Numbered from the stretch's first letter, positions 34,422 to 47,284 are shown. The stretch: 64,000 bases of DNA from Centropus unirufus (GCA_013397695.1 VYZI01000021.1:4088590-4152589), one strand, 5' to 3'. The notes: a model not told the origin generated them from the letters alone. Numbers and translations: made by a program.

Positions 34422-37400
34422 GTAAGATTTTCATTTTACTCTTCTTTTAGCTAGAGATGGTATGCACACATGCTTGATCTTTGCCGTAAACAGTTCCCTG
34501 GAGGGAAAAACAGTAGCAAATGGTCATACTACCAATTCCAAATGGAAAATAACTTGCTGCCCTGCCTGCCTTCTTAAGAAAATCAGATGCATGTCGCAGG
34601 GAACAGACTGCAGTCTGCCCTCTTTACTGCCATCCAGTTTGGTTTGTTGTTCATGCTCTCCATGTTTTAATCTTTGTTGACATTCTCTCTGATCCAAACC
34701 ACATAGCTCAAGGCAGTGCGGGCTGGTATGAGATAAAGCTTACCCAAAAGAAGCTCTGAAGCAAGAATTGCAACCAGGTTGCATCACAATGTCACATCGT
34801 CAGTGTCCAGAATTAGAGCAACACATGGCGAGTTGCAGGGTCTCAGTTTCATGGCGAGGTAAGGGAGATTTAAACCGGAGATGCTGCCTCATCACTGCTA
34901 AACTAGACCATTAAATTTAAATATACCAAAGGAGCATGCCTGAACATGCAGCACACGGGACCAAATTTGGAGTCCCTCTTGCTGGCTATAGCGACTGCTG
35001 AATCACAGTGGCAGAGCCACCAGCTAGAGACTTCTGAGCTTTAAAAGGTTAAAGCTCTTAAGGAATGCTGCTACTCGCTGTCCCTCTTGTTGCCACCGGC
35101 TCATCTAAAGGCAATCATCACACATATCTTGACATGCGAGTTGCTGGATAATTTTCCACTGCAGGTCATCTGAGGACATAGCAATGAGGTTGAAGCTACA
35201 TCAAAGAGATCTGCATCTTGCTGGTTTCAATTAAAAACTTTTCTTTTGTTAGAACAGCTGCAAGATGGGCAGAACTAGTTTGTTTTGCTTTAGACATAAC
35301 TGCAGAGGAACTGAATGGAAGTGCAGAAGACAGCAAGAGGCATTTTCTAACCTCTTAAAAGGCTGATAGTCTGGTTCTCTCCCATGATACTTAGAGCATA
35401 GCCTTGATGGGCACTCTTAGCCCCTTATTAGATTTTTCCTCCCCTTAGGTAGCCATTTAGGTGCAGTAATTTACTGTAGTAGTTTTAGACTAGTGCTAGT
35501 TGAGTCCTGTTAAAGACACGGGCACATCTTTAAGTTATTACAGAGATTATCACAGCATGCCTCTGTCATATTTTCACCTGCTCATGATATAAACCTGCTG
35601 GCAGCAAGCCCAGTTTATTATATAGTCCCTAATAATAATCAGCTGGTGACCTGCCCAAGTTGTTGTAAGTGTTTCAGTATTGTAAAACTCTTACATTTGG
35701 TCCTTTCTTCCCACAGAGCAATGTTTATCCTAGGCAGTAGTTCTCTTACAGTTACCACTGCAATGCATGAATTTCATTAATTACTATTCTATAGTTCTGC
35801 ACACCCAAGTACACAAAGATGCACGGCTTCAAAAACAAGGAGGTATCACCCTAATTTTGCTTCTGAAGTGGAGTGGGACTAGTGAGGTTTCATCTTCCCT
35901 ATTCATGTGAAATGAGTACTATTTCCCTTGTTCCCTCCCCGTGGTACAAACTTAAAACTGAGGAAAACATTGTCAAAAACATTAGCGACATCAAGCTTTT
36001 CATAACATTACAGAGAACAGACTGAGCAGTTACGAAATAAGCATTAACAAATTAAGAAATGCTTAAAGTCTAGCATTAATTAAGCTGTCATAAGCCTGCA
36101 TTTAGGCTTAATTGTCCCCACATACAAGTACCTTTCACTCTGCAAAATTGCAATCATATCCTGTCAAGTAGTTATTTGTCCGTTTAAGGATTTTTAAATA
36201 TCTAAGAGTTACAGCATTAAAATAATTTCATAAACTCATTTTCCTGCCACCCAGAATGTAAGACTTGGCAACATGCTGGATTGAGAACAGTAATTGAGAT
36301 TAATAAAGACAGAGTTTTCCATCAAACTTTTTCATGAGAAAATGCCCATCTAGCTCAAAGTAAGGGTTTTTTTCTTTTTTTTTTTTAAATAAGTCTTTAG
36401 CAAAAAAAAAAAAGAATGCATAAATTTAAATGCAGTACTTTGGATTCAAAGAGCCTTTTCTTTTCCCTTTCCTCCTCTCTTTTCCTATGGGAGAAAAAGT
36501 GAAGGAAGTGATTTTGCCCAGCACCACAAAAAGCACATTTTCCCTGACAAAAAAAAAATTAAAGTTTTCCCTACTTGGGTTTAAAAAAAATTACAAATGA
36601 AATAAAATTTTACTCTTTCAAACATTCCATTAAATATGCATAACTTAATCAGCTTTAACAATAAAAATGGTACCTTGACTGTGACTTTGGAGTATCAGCT
36701 CTTTTAGTAGTCGTTTTTCTATGGATGATGATCCTTGTCCAAAACAGTCATTTATGTGATCTGCTCTATTGACTCTAGTACATTTACCAGATTCAGTTAC
36801 AATTATCTTCTAAGCCTTGACATGATTGTAAGACTAGTTCTTATATCAGTGCATATAAAAACTGAAAATCCAATTCCCTTAAGTGTTATAAAGGCTAAAC
36901 CCTATCTAAAAAAAAAAAAATCAACCTCCATAATTAAAAATATGAAGAGCAACCATGTGTGCATACACATTGACACCTAAACTACAAATGCAGAGCAAGC
37001 ATAGATAAAAAACATCTTTTTTTCTTTTCAGGTTTTGGCCCCTTTAGACAATACCTGGTTAATTCTAGCTGGGAAGCTGTGAAGGTAAGCATAAAAAGGG
37101 TGGGAAGTGTTTTATTTTGGGTGATCCCAATAAAGACTTGTTTCAGGCTTTCCATTCCCTTTAAGAAAGTTATTTCTCATGAGTCATTAAACAGAATTGT
37201 GCCTCATGGAGCAGACTGCCAACATGGAAGAAAAAAAGACAATTAAGAAGTGAAACTTAATTTTCTTTGCAAGATTTACTTGGGTGATATTTAAGCACTT
37301 TTCAAAGCATTGCTCTTGATTTTTAGAAAGAGAAATTTTACCCAGGATGCTTTCTCTGGGACTAAAGCATATGATCAAGGTGATCTCCCTCTTCAATATA

Positions 37401-40400
37401 TAGATCATCTCATGCCATAACTCATTTTATCATGTGTGTGCGAGGTGTTTTTAATTCTCAGACAACAGTAAGCGTATCCTATTGAGTTCTTGCTGCCATT
37501 TCAAGAGCACAAAACCCAAAGCGTGCCAATTCTAAGTATGTTTTCACCTCAGTTTTGGCTTCCACTTTCAAATGGGTGAAGCCTACAGTTAAAATTGAAA
37601 ACAAGGCCATTCAGATTTCTTCCCCCTCCACACGCCTTGACTAGCAGTAACAGGTCTAAGATGGACCCTCAAAAATTCCTGCTTATTTCCTAGATATATG
37701 TATTAAAATAAATTTACCTGGGTGGTACAAAGATATGGTTTGGATAGGTGGCTTTCAGCATAAACTTTTGTTTCGATTGTTTATTTTTAAACTATTTTTT
37801 TTGTGTGAACTCAGTTCCTGGGACACCTCAAAAATTTCCACAAATAGTTTATTTTTCCCTAACAAGATTACTTTAAATACTTCAAATATTATCTAAGCTT
37901 TAGCAATAATATAGCTTCTATGACTTAAACAGGACTTACAAAATAAAAACCTAACCATTGCATGAAAGAGCATGCCTGCTACAATGAAATAATTTACCAG
38001 GTAAATTATTCTAACTCAAACTAAAGCCTGAAAGGTCACACTGTGTTTGTTCAAACCACAGGGACAGCTACAGAGATTTGCTATGCCCTTCCTTGAGTTC
38101 ACTTACTCTCATAAGGTATTTATGAACAGAGTTATTTTGAGAGGGTCTTTCACCCAAGTTCTTAGCAATTCTGAGGTAGAACAAAGGTTGACACAATGAG
38201 ATCTGAAGCTAGTTGGGAAACAGTCAAACTGAAGTGGAAGATTGGTCCAATTTCTTCAAGATTTGGCTGATAATACTGGTAAAAATGGAAAGCGAGACAT
38301 GTAAAACAAACTGAGGGGGCTATGTTCTATTCTGAAGACTGAAATAAGCCCATAAATGTTTAAATTCTTCACTGAAATGAAAAGGTAGCTGTAAGAAAGT
38401 ATCAGCAGTGATAGAAGGATGACTACGGGACTATAACCAATATTACAAGTTGGTGACAGCTACTAAAGATCTGTCTTTAAAATGAAGTGCAATCGAGCTA
38501 AGATTATTGACAAACAAGGAGCTGGTACATTTTTCTAAGGATCAAAGCTATAGCAATTCCACCAACCCATGTTTTCTGTTCTGGCTTTGTTGGGTGACAA
38601 ATGCTGATTGCAACTTGCTGTTTTGTAGAATAAATGTATTATCCACCAAAGTCATGGGGGATGTTACCCTGTAGGCTATCAAGAAACAAAAATCCTATAA
38701 CACTTTTGTTACACCTTTACACACCTCGATCATAAGAGGAAACCTATAAATTAACTCCAGATTCACATGTGCCCTAAACTACAAATCTTTGTGAGCTAAC
38801 AATGTTCTTGATGATTTCCTGATTGCTATTGGTTCTAATTTTGGGTGCAAGATCATCCTCTTCTGGCTGAGAATGAAACGATCTTTATGTGCAAAGCAAA
38901 ACAGCCTAAAGTGGGAATGCACCGATGAGTTTGCTGTAACAAAGCCACGCACTGGCTACGCCAAGAAGTTACATAACAAGGGCCACAGCATTCCACAATG
39001 AAACAGATGTCAAATCTTGTGTATGGAGAACAAATCTATTTCCCTCTGATGTGACACCCTCTGGGTGGAATTAATTTGTATTCATAGTGGGGATGCTGCT
39101 TTGGTTTCCTATTCCCTGGCGAAGGTGGTTAATCCAGAAAATTCAGGGAAATTTGCTGCAAATCTGGAAGTACTTTGAATTTTGATAGGCTTCTCCATGC
39201 TAAATAGGAATCTCATTGTATTGTTCCATTGGCCTTGTTCACAAGAGTAGGCCCATGGTCTTCAGGAAGCTTATGCACATAGATTTAAGATAGAAAAATG
39301 CAGTATTTACATCTGCAAGCAATCCTGTCTTGGCTTGGGGTTCTTGCATGGACCATTAAAGTGACGTAAAGCCCTCCTGCTGAGCCTCTTTCCGGAGAGC
39401 CAAGCAAGAGCACACTCAAAGTCATCCTCAAGAACGTACTGAGCAGCCAGACCGGGGCTAATAAATGTGCTTGCTTAGGCAATGCCTTTGTAGCATTATC
39501 CAGAACTGTGTTAACTCCCTCAAAATGAACGTGGTTCTTACCAAAAGCCTGGATGCCATGATGCCCTCAACAATGTCGTAATGGTGATACATGTAACCTT
39601 GATTTCCCGTCCCAGAAGGGTCCTTACATTAAAAGCATCCAAAATTCCATAAAAAAACATGTATCAGGAGTTCCAAAATCCTAGTTTTCAAAGCACACCC
39701 TTGGCCTCCATGATTTTTAAAATGGAATCCTTTGCCAAAGAGCTATGGCTTCACTTCTGTGAGCAATACTTGCACTTGTGTACAAGTGCTTCCCTAAAAT
39801 CCCTGTTAACAGCTTCTCTGTAAGATGCTCTTGCGCTCTGCCTTGTTGATGGGGTCAGTGGTTTTCCTGAACCTATTTTCTTGCTGCAGGGTGGATCATA
39901 GCTTGATCCAGTGAGCGTATCCCAATAGTTGCATCCCTTCTGCCTTCACGAGGCCCTCAGGAAAATGGCTGTGTGATATCGTTTCTCTTGCAAATCAACT
40001 ATTCACAACTACATTTTTGGTGAATAAGCTAACTTCCTTTTTCTGAAATCCCCAAAAATTGGATGATAAATGTTGATAAAACTCCGCAAATCTCTATTTC
40101 TGCTAGTTTAGAAAGAATATTTGTGCTGAATTCTTTGATATCTTGATCATATGTCACAGTTCATTGTCCTGCATTACCTATTCTATAATATGAAAATACA
40201 GTTTTCCAAGAGTACCACCCTGTTGTTTTTACACAAACCCAAGGTCTCATCACAGCACAAGACAAGCCACACAACAAGGCATTCACCAGCATTGTTTCCA
40301 TGGAGTTCTCATTTCTCAGCAAGCACCCCTCGAGCGTCCAGGGACAAGGATAGTCAGGTGGATCTGAAAGTGCGGGTGAACCTGTCCATTCAGGGTCACT

Positions 40401-43400
40401 GAGAAAAGCTTCAGAGCTTTTATAGGCACTGTCACATGGCCCAACAGGGTTGTCTAGCACTAGGAAGACAGCTTCTCCTTTAGAAACCTGCCTCACTAAG
40501 TGTTTCATGGTTCTCATTCACCTGAAATACACCTTCTTCATTCACCTGAAATACCCTCCTAAAATACGCACAAAAGCTCCACCAGCAGCACTTTTAGCTC
40601 TGGAAGTGAAGGATATTCTCTCTGAAGGACGATACCACCAAGTATTTACTCTGCATTTGCTGACAGATCACATTGTGTTATCACAATATGTTGGTTCTTC
40701 AGCACCACATGGGACCCTCCAAATCCCAGATCCCCTGAATTATTTAATCCATATTACAGATCAGTGGTCCCACCTAATACCTTTGATCTGACCCTGGTTT
40801 TGTGTCTCCTTCAAAAACTCCTGTCTGTCACTTGGCAGCTAAATAGCCTATCAGGACAGGCTACCATGAAGGTCAAAATCCCCAGTTAATAGGGCACAAA
40901 TGTAAGTTGAGTGACAACATTCATAGTAATTAAACTGTTAGTGCAAAGAACAGGTCACATTTCCAGCTGCTTCTGGGAACCATGTTTGCTATCGGGAGAT
41001 GAGGATCAGATCTCCTGGTGCAGTTTTTCATCCTGCCACTGGCCACGCGGTCTTTGGAAATCTGTCATTTAATCTCTCTGTCTCTCTCCCTTTCTGGTTT
41101 AGTTTCATCATCTGTGAAACTAAGCAGACATTTCTATTTAATTCCTTCATTTCTGTTCTGGAACTTTCTTACGTCCCTTTAAAAAGGTATCTGGAGAATT
41201 AAAAAAAAAACCACACCAAAAAACACCAAACAAAAAAAAAATGCTGTTTGCAACTTAACTTGCAGACTGACAGGGTCACCTGGCAACTTCTGAGTTTCTT
41301 TCCATACCAACACAAGCCTTTCATAATGAGGTTGATGAAATTAATGCATGCAGCCCCTCCTGCCTTCCTGGATCATTGACATCTCAGGAAAACTCTGAAT
41401 TTTTCTGGAGTTTTCTAAAATTTCAAGGTGCTTCAAACACCCAGCGTGCCACACAACCACGAGCTCCACTCTTTTTTGCAAATCACTTCTCTTTGGGAAG
41501 GGCTGCGTAACAACAAGGGCCAGAACTCCAGTGGATGAGGACTATGACCACAACTCACCAACAACTCAAGGTCATCAGCTGATAATGCTGGATTTCATTC
41601 CCTTTTAGAAGAACTTCCCCACAAAGCATCTTCATGCTTTCTTTTGAACCACTTTTCCCATAAAGAAGTCCTCCAGAACTTCTGTCCTCCTTTGAAGTTC
41701 CTTTTGCTGTTTCAACAACAAAAGACAGGCGCTTGTCTACTGCATTAACTCACCACTGTGAGCTCTAGTTTCCATCCTCCTTAACCATCCTCAGTCTCTC
41801 ACCTTAAAGGCAAAAATGGTTTTGGTTAAGGCTGAGACGTGGCTGAGACAAGGAACAACGTTTTTTTTAATTCCATGTTTGCACAACATCTGGTTTGATG
41901 GGGTATAAGCCCGCGGTTAGGATTCTTAGACAACAAAGTAATACATTATTGACAACATGCTGAAATTGCTTAGGACATAGCAAATATCTTCTTTTGGCAC
42001 AAACTCACAGACCTTTGCTATTGTCCAGCTTCTGGTTTTGTCCTGCACAAATACATTTCAGCTTGTTTCTCCCATGAGAAATGGTGACAACAGGATGTCA
42101 ATGCAGAGAGCATGCGAGGAGAACAGCCTGACAACTTATTTTGGGTCTCCACATTCTTTACCAAAGTTTCGGGTAGTCGAGTCCTCTAAGCCTTAAAGAA
42201 TCTCATTAAATATTAAAATTTAAGATGCTTTCATAAAAGAAAATGCTAATAGTGAACCAGCTGGGGTTTTCTTTTTTGGAAGCCAAGACACAGGACAGCA
42301 TTCTTTGCAAGATGATGCAATGGTCTCTCAAAGACTGTCAGCACCCAGAGGAAAAAAGGCTGGCACTGTTCTCTGAATGTGTTTACTTCCCTGCAGGCAT
42401 TGTTTCCTTGCTTGTGTCAAATAGTTTATTGAGCACAGCTAATCAATGTTTCCGCTGACAAGAAAATTGGAACAGTTTATATAGGAAGCCAGTGTTGAAG
42501 GGCAAAATCCCCAGTTAGCACGGCGTAGAACTGTGGGCCTCACCCGCCCAAGTATCCTTAGTGACAAATGAGACCTTGAGATAACAATGACATTCAATGC
42601 AATGTTAGAGGTTCCATGGGCTGATCGCATACCTCTGCTGCTGACTTCTTACCTGTGTCCCCCTTGGAAACCTCATCTGTAGCCTCCTTTGATAGCTGTC
42701 TACTGGAATGCAACAGGAATTTTCAACCACCAGTTTGATTTCCTGATAGCTTTCTACCTTGGATGCATTCCTTCTGCATCCTGTTTTTGCACCAGCCTAC
42801 CTTCTACTTGGAGGCTCAAGCCTTGTTTGTTGACCCTGTTCTACAGACAACATCATTTCAAGTCATTTCCACTTGACATATGTCCTCTAGACCATCTTCC
42901 AAACATCTGAACAATCTGATGATTTGAAGGCTGCCTTTGTTCCTTTCACCTAAATCCTCTGCATAATTTTTGTTTGGTCTCATGCGGAACCTCAACTCTA
43001 CGTAAATGACAGGATATAACACCAAAGTAACTGACATTTCCATTTATTGGCCAAACGTGTTCTAGATCACCAAAGAAATTAAACACATTCTAGGTGTGAC
43101 CTTTCTCATGCTGACAGTTTGAGCCAGCAGATCAAGTACGACCCCAGCTAATAAAAATTCTCCCCATTTTTGCATCTCTTAAAAGTGCAGGTTTCTCTGC
43201 TGATTTTTCAGAGAAACAGCTCTTACCTGTTTCAAAGCCTATTTTAGGTACTTTAAACTGGACACTTTTCAATAGCTCCTGTATTTCATGGCTCCCATGG
43301 ATCGGTCCCTAAGCAAATACCACTCCCACCCAACTGGAGACTGCTTTTCCCCTTTGGAAAACACGATTCCCCAGGAACATGACATTAGGAAACTGGTGAG

Positions 43401-45576
43401 CACGTTTCAGTCTCTTTCAGTTAAAAAAGGGAGAGCTGCCACAAGACAGCTGAATCTCCCTGCACACCAGTGTTTAGGAACCATGGGTTTAGACAGCTTG
43501 AGATTGCTCTCAGTTTGATCAGACTGATTTCTTTATCACAGTCTGAGAAATCCAGTGCTCTTGCACATCCACGGTGGTTTCTTTATAAGCACAGGAGCTG
43601 TCCAAGAGAGGCCTTGGTGAGAACATCGATCTCCATATCATGCAGCTGCCAGTGGTTTACCAAAAAGCAAAGGATAAAGTCTTCATGATATGGACAACGC
43701 TTCAACCATGGGTGAGTAAGTAGAAAGTTATGTAATTTCCCCCCTTCGTTTATGAATATTATTATTCTGAGTAGAACTTTAAATCTCCCAAAGAGTATTG
43801 CACAATGTGGGCATCAGACAACGGTGGAAAGCAACCATTAAAACTGTGATAAAGGTTTCAAACTGAAAGTTGAGGCACACAGTCATTAGCACGCTGTTTT
43901 AACCCAGTACCATTTAAACAGCACAACCGCCTGCTGAACAAAGGAACAAAGAAACATCCACTCTAAGATGCACAAAGGTACCACAGCTCTGAGTCCTGAG
44001 CTGACTGGCTGCAACAGAAACAAGCTGAAGTGTATTTGTTTTTTTCACTTATAATCTCTTATCGAAGTTTTCTTTAGGTATGAGCTACAGCAAGACTCCC
44101 TGCCTCAAAGCTGGTATTTCACACAATGCTTGGCACCATTGCATTACATGTTTTTAAAAAACAGATCTCATTTTTAATTTCCTGTTATTCACTCTGGTGG
44201 GAAAAAAAAACAGCTTACTGTTCACGTTGGGCTGGCATCATCCGCCAAAGCAATCATCATCCTTGAGCAGTGTGGGAAGAACAAAGGCTACCAAGAGATG
44301 GATGCCTGTGGTTTTCACCCAGAAGGTGGCTGTTGCATGCTAGATGGCCCGGAAAAGATCGAATCTACAATTAATATGAAGACTCTGTGGAAAAACATTT
44401 CAGTGGAAGGGATTGATATAATCTTTTCCAGAGATGCGGGAAGGTAAATATTGCGTATTGGGGTCTTGCATTAAAAGCAGAAGTAGCTCAGTCAGTTCAT
44501 TTAACCTTGAAGAATATTTGCAATGACTTTTCCTCCAACCAAAATCCATTGGAAGCAAAGTCTTCAGAGTGGCACAAATAAGGAATGAGGATAAATTTAC
44601 ATTTCATGTTAGGAGCCTTCACGAAAAACTACAGCCAATAGATATTTTTCCATGGATTTCTAAAGTCCGAAAGAAACAAGTTTCAACATAGCACACCCTA
44701 TGATTAACAACCCCAGTAAACCTGAGCTATTATGAGAGTCTGAAAGCAATAGTGACTGGGAGCAGATTTTAATCTATTTTTTCCAACTGGGAGGGATACA
44801 AAATGAAATACATACATCGGAGCACGGAGCAGTTACAGGTACCTTTAGAATGGTGCCCGTGATCTCACTACATATTTCAGTGGCACTGAAGGAATTTTTT
44901 CTTATGCAAGTCCTCATTTAAAAGGAAAACACAGAACACAGAAAATTATCTCATTCCTAAAAATCCTCTCATTTTGGCCTGCAATTTCAGGATTTGGACC
45001 TGCGAGTTAAAAGTTAAGGTGATAAGGGAAAAAACCCTCCAGATGGTGAGAGTGGATGACTTACACCAAATGGCTGTGGTTCCAGTCAGCTGCATTACCT
45101 TTCCTGTCTCACACAGAAGCCTAGAAAAGAATGCACGTCTTCTGTTTTTTTTTTCTTTTTGGTTTTTTTTTTACTATTTATTTAAAGTTCCTTCTGGGTG
45201 GGTGTCTGAGAATCTAAACCATCAGATAAGGAATATCAGTTTCTCAGCCTTGGTTTATTTCAGCATTTCCTTTACTCACTAAGCAAATACGTTTTTAATA
45301 ATTTCATAATAAACCAGATCTGGTTTGGCTACTTGAAGAATATTTAAATTTAATCAAACTTCACTGTTTCTTAATTCAAGTTTCTTCTTTTGCTCTTAAT
45401 TTTGCAGGTATATCTGTGATTATACCTACTACGCCTCTCTGTATTACGGCAAGGGAAGAGCAGCTTTCATCCATGTGCCCCCATTATCCAAATCGATAAC
45501 AGCAGACTTTCTAGGAAAAGCATTACAGACAATTATCTTAGAAATGTTAAAGCAGTGTGGGGAAGAAAGAGAGTAG
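34388..45576 (+). CDS. PGPEP1L: Pyroglutamyl-peptidase I-like protein, complete, five exons
   Basis: Exons 34388-34421, 37032-37084, 43595-43711, 44214-44443 and 45408-45576 sum to 603 nt, giving 200 residues plus TAG, with no internal stop and agreeing phases. PGPEP1L is the paralogue of PGPEP1, a cytosolic C15 cysteine peptidase that removes N-terminal pyroglutamate. The N-terminus has the family TGFGPF motif (residues 11-16), then RQYLVNSSWEAVKELSK. The triad positions of PGPEP1 (Glu85, Cys149, His168) correspond to Glu86 in ILEQCGKNKGY, Cys148 in GRYICDYTYY and His167 in AAFIHVPPL. It converges on IGF1R, as in human. No CpG island is present at the start, so expression is probably restricted. 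The ATG has a weak context (T at -3, G at +4) but is followed at once by the conserved VVVTG. Confidence 0.95.
34422..37031 (+). other. PGPEP1L: PGPEP1L intron 1
   Basis: A 2.6-kb AT-rich intron with GTAAGA at the donor and a good pyrimidine tract (TTTTTTTCTTTTCAG) at the acceptor. It contains several A- or T-runs near 36360-36420 and 36905-36920. No repeat or gene is recognised. Confidence 0.8.
37032..37084 (+). CDS. PGPEP1L: PGPEP1L coding exon 2
   Basis: A 53-bp exon that completes Gly-12 and encodes FGPFRQYLVNSSWEAVK (residues 13-29), followed by the donor GTAAGC. It is nearly identical to the human PGPEP1L segment as I recall it. Far too short for open-frame detection; found by motif and splice sites. 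Confidence 0.94.
37085..43594 (+). other. PGPEP1L: PGPEP1L intron 2
   Basis: The largest intron of the gene, 6.5 kb. It holds a 16-bp direct repeat (CATTCACCTGAAATAC at 40515-40530 and 40539-40554). The element CAAAATCCCCAGTTA occurs twice (near 40876 and 42501), possibly from an old dispersed repeat. Short frames such as 40161-40517 on the minus strand are not recognised. No CR1 copy is seen. Confidence 0.75.
43595..43711 (+). CDS. PGPEP1L: PGPEP1L coding exon 3
   Basis: This 117-bp exon, phase 0 at both ends, encodes residues 30-68. It starts ELSKRGLGENIDLHIMQLPV and ends MIWTTLQPW. The acceptor is TTTATAAGCACAG and the donor GTGAGT. The family usually has an acidic residue in the ELPVDY/EIPVEY motif; here it reads QLPVVY, a local change away from the catalytic triad. 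Confidence 0.92.
43712..44213 (+). other. PGPEP1L: PGPEP1L intron 3
   Basis: A short 502-bp intron with a strong donor (GTGAGTAAG). Its acceptor is odd: nine A residues stand directly before CAG, with the pyrimidine tract pushed back to about 44171-44195. Confidence 0.85.
44214..44443 (+). CDS. PGPEP1L: PGPEP1L coding exon 4
   Basis: This 230-bp exon encodes residues 69-144 and two bases of Arg-145. It opens LTVHVGLASSAKAIIILEQC and includes catalytic Glu86 in LEQCGKNKGY. A paired cysteine in PEGGCCMLDGPE matches the SQCCVEDGPE region of PGPEP1. It ends IDIIFSRDAG before the donor AG|GTAAAT. The reading frame and both boundaries fit the family closely. Confidence 0.95.
44444..45407 (+). other. 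PGPEP1L: PGPEP1L intron 4
   Basis: A 964-bp intron from GTAAAT to a good acceptor (TGCTCTTAATTTTGCAG). It contains T-rich runs near 45143-45175. The 102-codon frame at 44974-45282 lies wholly inside it, shows no family resemblance and is taken as chance. Confidence 0.85.
45408..45576 (+). CDS. PGPEP1L: PGPEP1L coding exon 5 (last)
   Basis: The first base completes Arg-145; residues 146-200 follow, then TAG at 45574-45576. It contains the nucleophile Cys148 (RYICDYTYY) and the catalytic His167 (FIHVPPL). It ends with a predicted helix, LGKALQTIILEMLKQCGEER, and a final Glu. Human PGPEP1L is longer at the C-terminus as I recall it; the bird protein stops soon after the helix. Confidence 0.95.
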
Positions 45577-45645
45577 AATGGGTCATGCAAGATAAAAATG
45601 AGGATTTTAGATGCTTAGTCCTGGTTCTGATGGTTGGGCAAACCT

Positions 45646-45651
45646 AATAAA
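45646..45651 (+). terminator. PGPEP1L: PGPEP1L poly(A) signal
   Basis: AATAAA 70 bases after the stop codon, giving a very short 3' UTR of roughly 90 bases. A G/T-containing stretch (GACTTGTGAGTC) follows. The CR1 copy starting at 45704 lies beyond it. Confidence 0.75.
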
Positions 45652-47264
45652 GACTTGTGAGTCAAGATGGGTGCTTAGCGCTGTGGGGACATCCAGCACA
45701 GCATGGAATCATAGAATCACCAGGTTGGAAAAGACCACCGAGATCATTGAGTCCAACCATACCTGTCCACCACTAAACCATATCCCCAAGCACTTCATCC
45801 TCCTGTCTTTCAAATCCCGCCAGGGATGGTGACTTCACCACCCGTTCCGGCACCTGATGACCCTTTCAGCGAAAAATTTTTTCCTAATGTCCAACCTGAA
45901 CCTCCCTTGGCACAGCTTGAGGCCATTCCCTCCTTGTCCTATCACCCGTCACTTGGGAGAAGAGGTAAGAGAGGTCTCCCTCAGCTCTCACCCTAGTCCA
46001 GCTCAGCCTTAGAAAGTGCTCACTTTAAAATGTGGATATGGGGAGAAACAAACACATGTCGGGATCTGTACTGTGGAGTTTGACAGCTCTCACCGTGAGC
46101 TGCTGTAGTTGCCAGTTTCCACAGCAGAAATGGGCTGGGAACCCAGGGTGATTTCAAAGCAAGCAAACAAAAGGCTGGAATCCAGCAGGAACTGTAATGC
46201 CATCAGTAATGAAGTTTCCACTGCCTGAAAACACCACTTAACCCCACATTCTCAGTGCCTGTCCCAAAGGGAAGCACCGCAGTCCTGCAGGACTCAGCAG
46301 ACACCGGTCTTTTGGGAGGACAGGGCATGGCTGTTCAGGGACCTGCACATCAAAACCAAAGCGCCAACTTGTCCAGAGAACAATTGTCAAAGCACAGCGT
46401 CGTGCAGTAGGTTATGGCACATTATCTGACTTGGAAGACAGGAACGAAAGGAGATCTCAAAGAGTAAACCTTGGAATCAGACAGCGGTTTCTCCTGTCCT
46501 CCCCGACCCAGCCCAGCTCCTGTGACTCAAACCCAGCTGGGTATGACAGAGGTTTACAGCCCTTCCCCTTCAGCACACAGGGAACACTCTCCTTGCACTC
46601 TCCTTGCACGCTCTCCTTTATGATCTTGCCAGTCCCACAGCAGACCAGGATGAGATAAAATTAGCAGGTATTTTTCAGAACCAGTCATTGCAACAGGACA
46701 GCAGCAGCTTATGCGAGCACCTGGGATTTCTCCAGGGAAACAAAAGCCTGTTCCTCAAGCGTTGTGTCAGTAGAAAAGACAACAGACAAACCTCACCACG
46801 TAGACAGCTGATGAAGCTTTGGGCCACCAGCATGCCTTGTTTCAGCCAGCACCCTGAAGACAAGCACCACGGGAACCAGAAATGCCAAGATGATGCAAGT
46901 TTTCTTGCCACTGTCTTTTCAGATGACCATTACAGAAAATTGATAACCACGTGCTGGATGGCTGAAGGCTTCCTCTAGGGGTTGCTGTAAGGGTGAATAA
47001 TCAGGTTTTCTTCAAATAAATAAATAACAACCTTACCTGATTCAAGGGCACTGCCTCCTGCAAAAGAGGCTTTGAAGGCCCATGAGCTCAGTGTCACTGG
47101 ATGAAAATACTGATTGCAACCCAACACGTGGACAATACTGACCTCTACCAAGATTTATCCAGACTAGCTCCATCAAATGCAGCCAAAAAGGGCAGAAGAC
47201 AAATTTACTCTGAATTTTCTAACCTGTCCTTGCTTCATGTAAGGAGCAACAAATTCAGCAACAG
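45652..47264. other. Spacer between convergent PGPEP1L and IGF1R
   Basis: About 1.6 kb separate the two poly(A) signals. It holds a reverse CR1 copy and a small ACTCTCCTTGC tandem repeat near 46586-46608. Overlapping frames at 46431-46978 have no recognised similarity and look like chance. Confidence 0.65.
45704..45966 (-). mobile_element. CR1 LINE 3' end, reverse orientation
   Basis: Starts with GGAATCATAGAATCACCAGG and GTTGGAAAAGACCACCGAGA, then TTTTTTCCTAATGTCCAACC and GAGGCCATTCCCTCCTTGTC. This is a typical reversed CR1 3' region of about 0.26 kb, positioned just after the PGPEP1L poly(A) signal. Confidence 0.93.
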
Positions 47265-47284
47265 GCAAATGCATACAGAATTCT

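Noticed and set aside
40161..40517. 118-codon minus-strand frame, considered as a retroelement remnant
   Set aside because: No reverse transcriptase, integrase or LTR features could be recognised, so no claim is made.
46431..46978. Frames of 75 and 124 codons between PGPEP1L and IGF1R
   Set aside because: No family resemblance, no visible promoter or poly(A) signal, and overlapping frames on the other strand.
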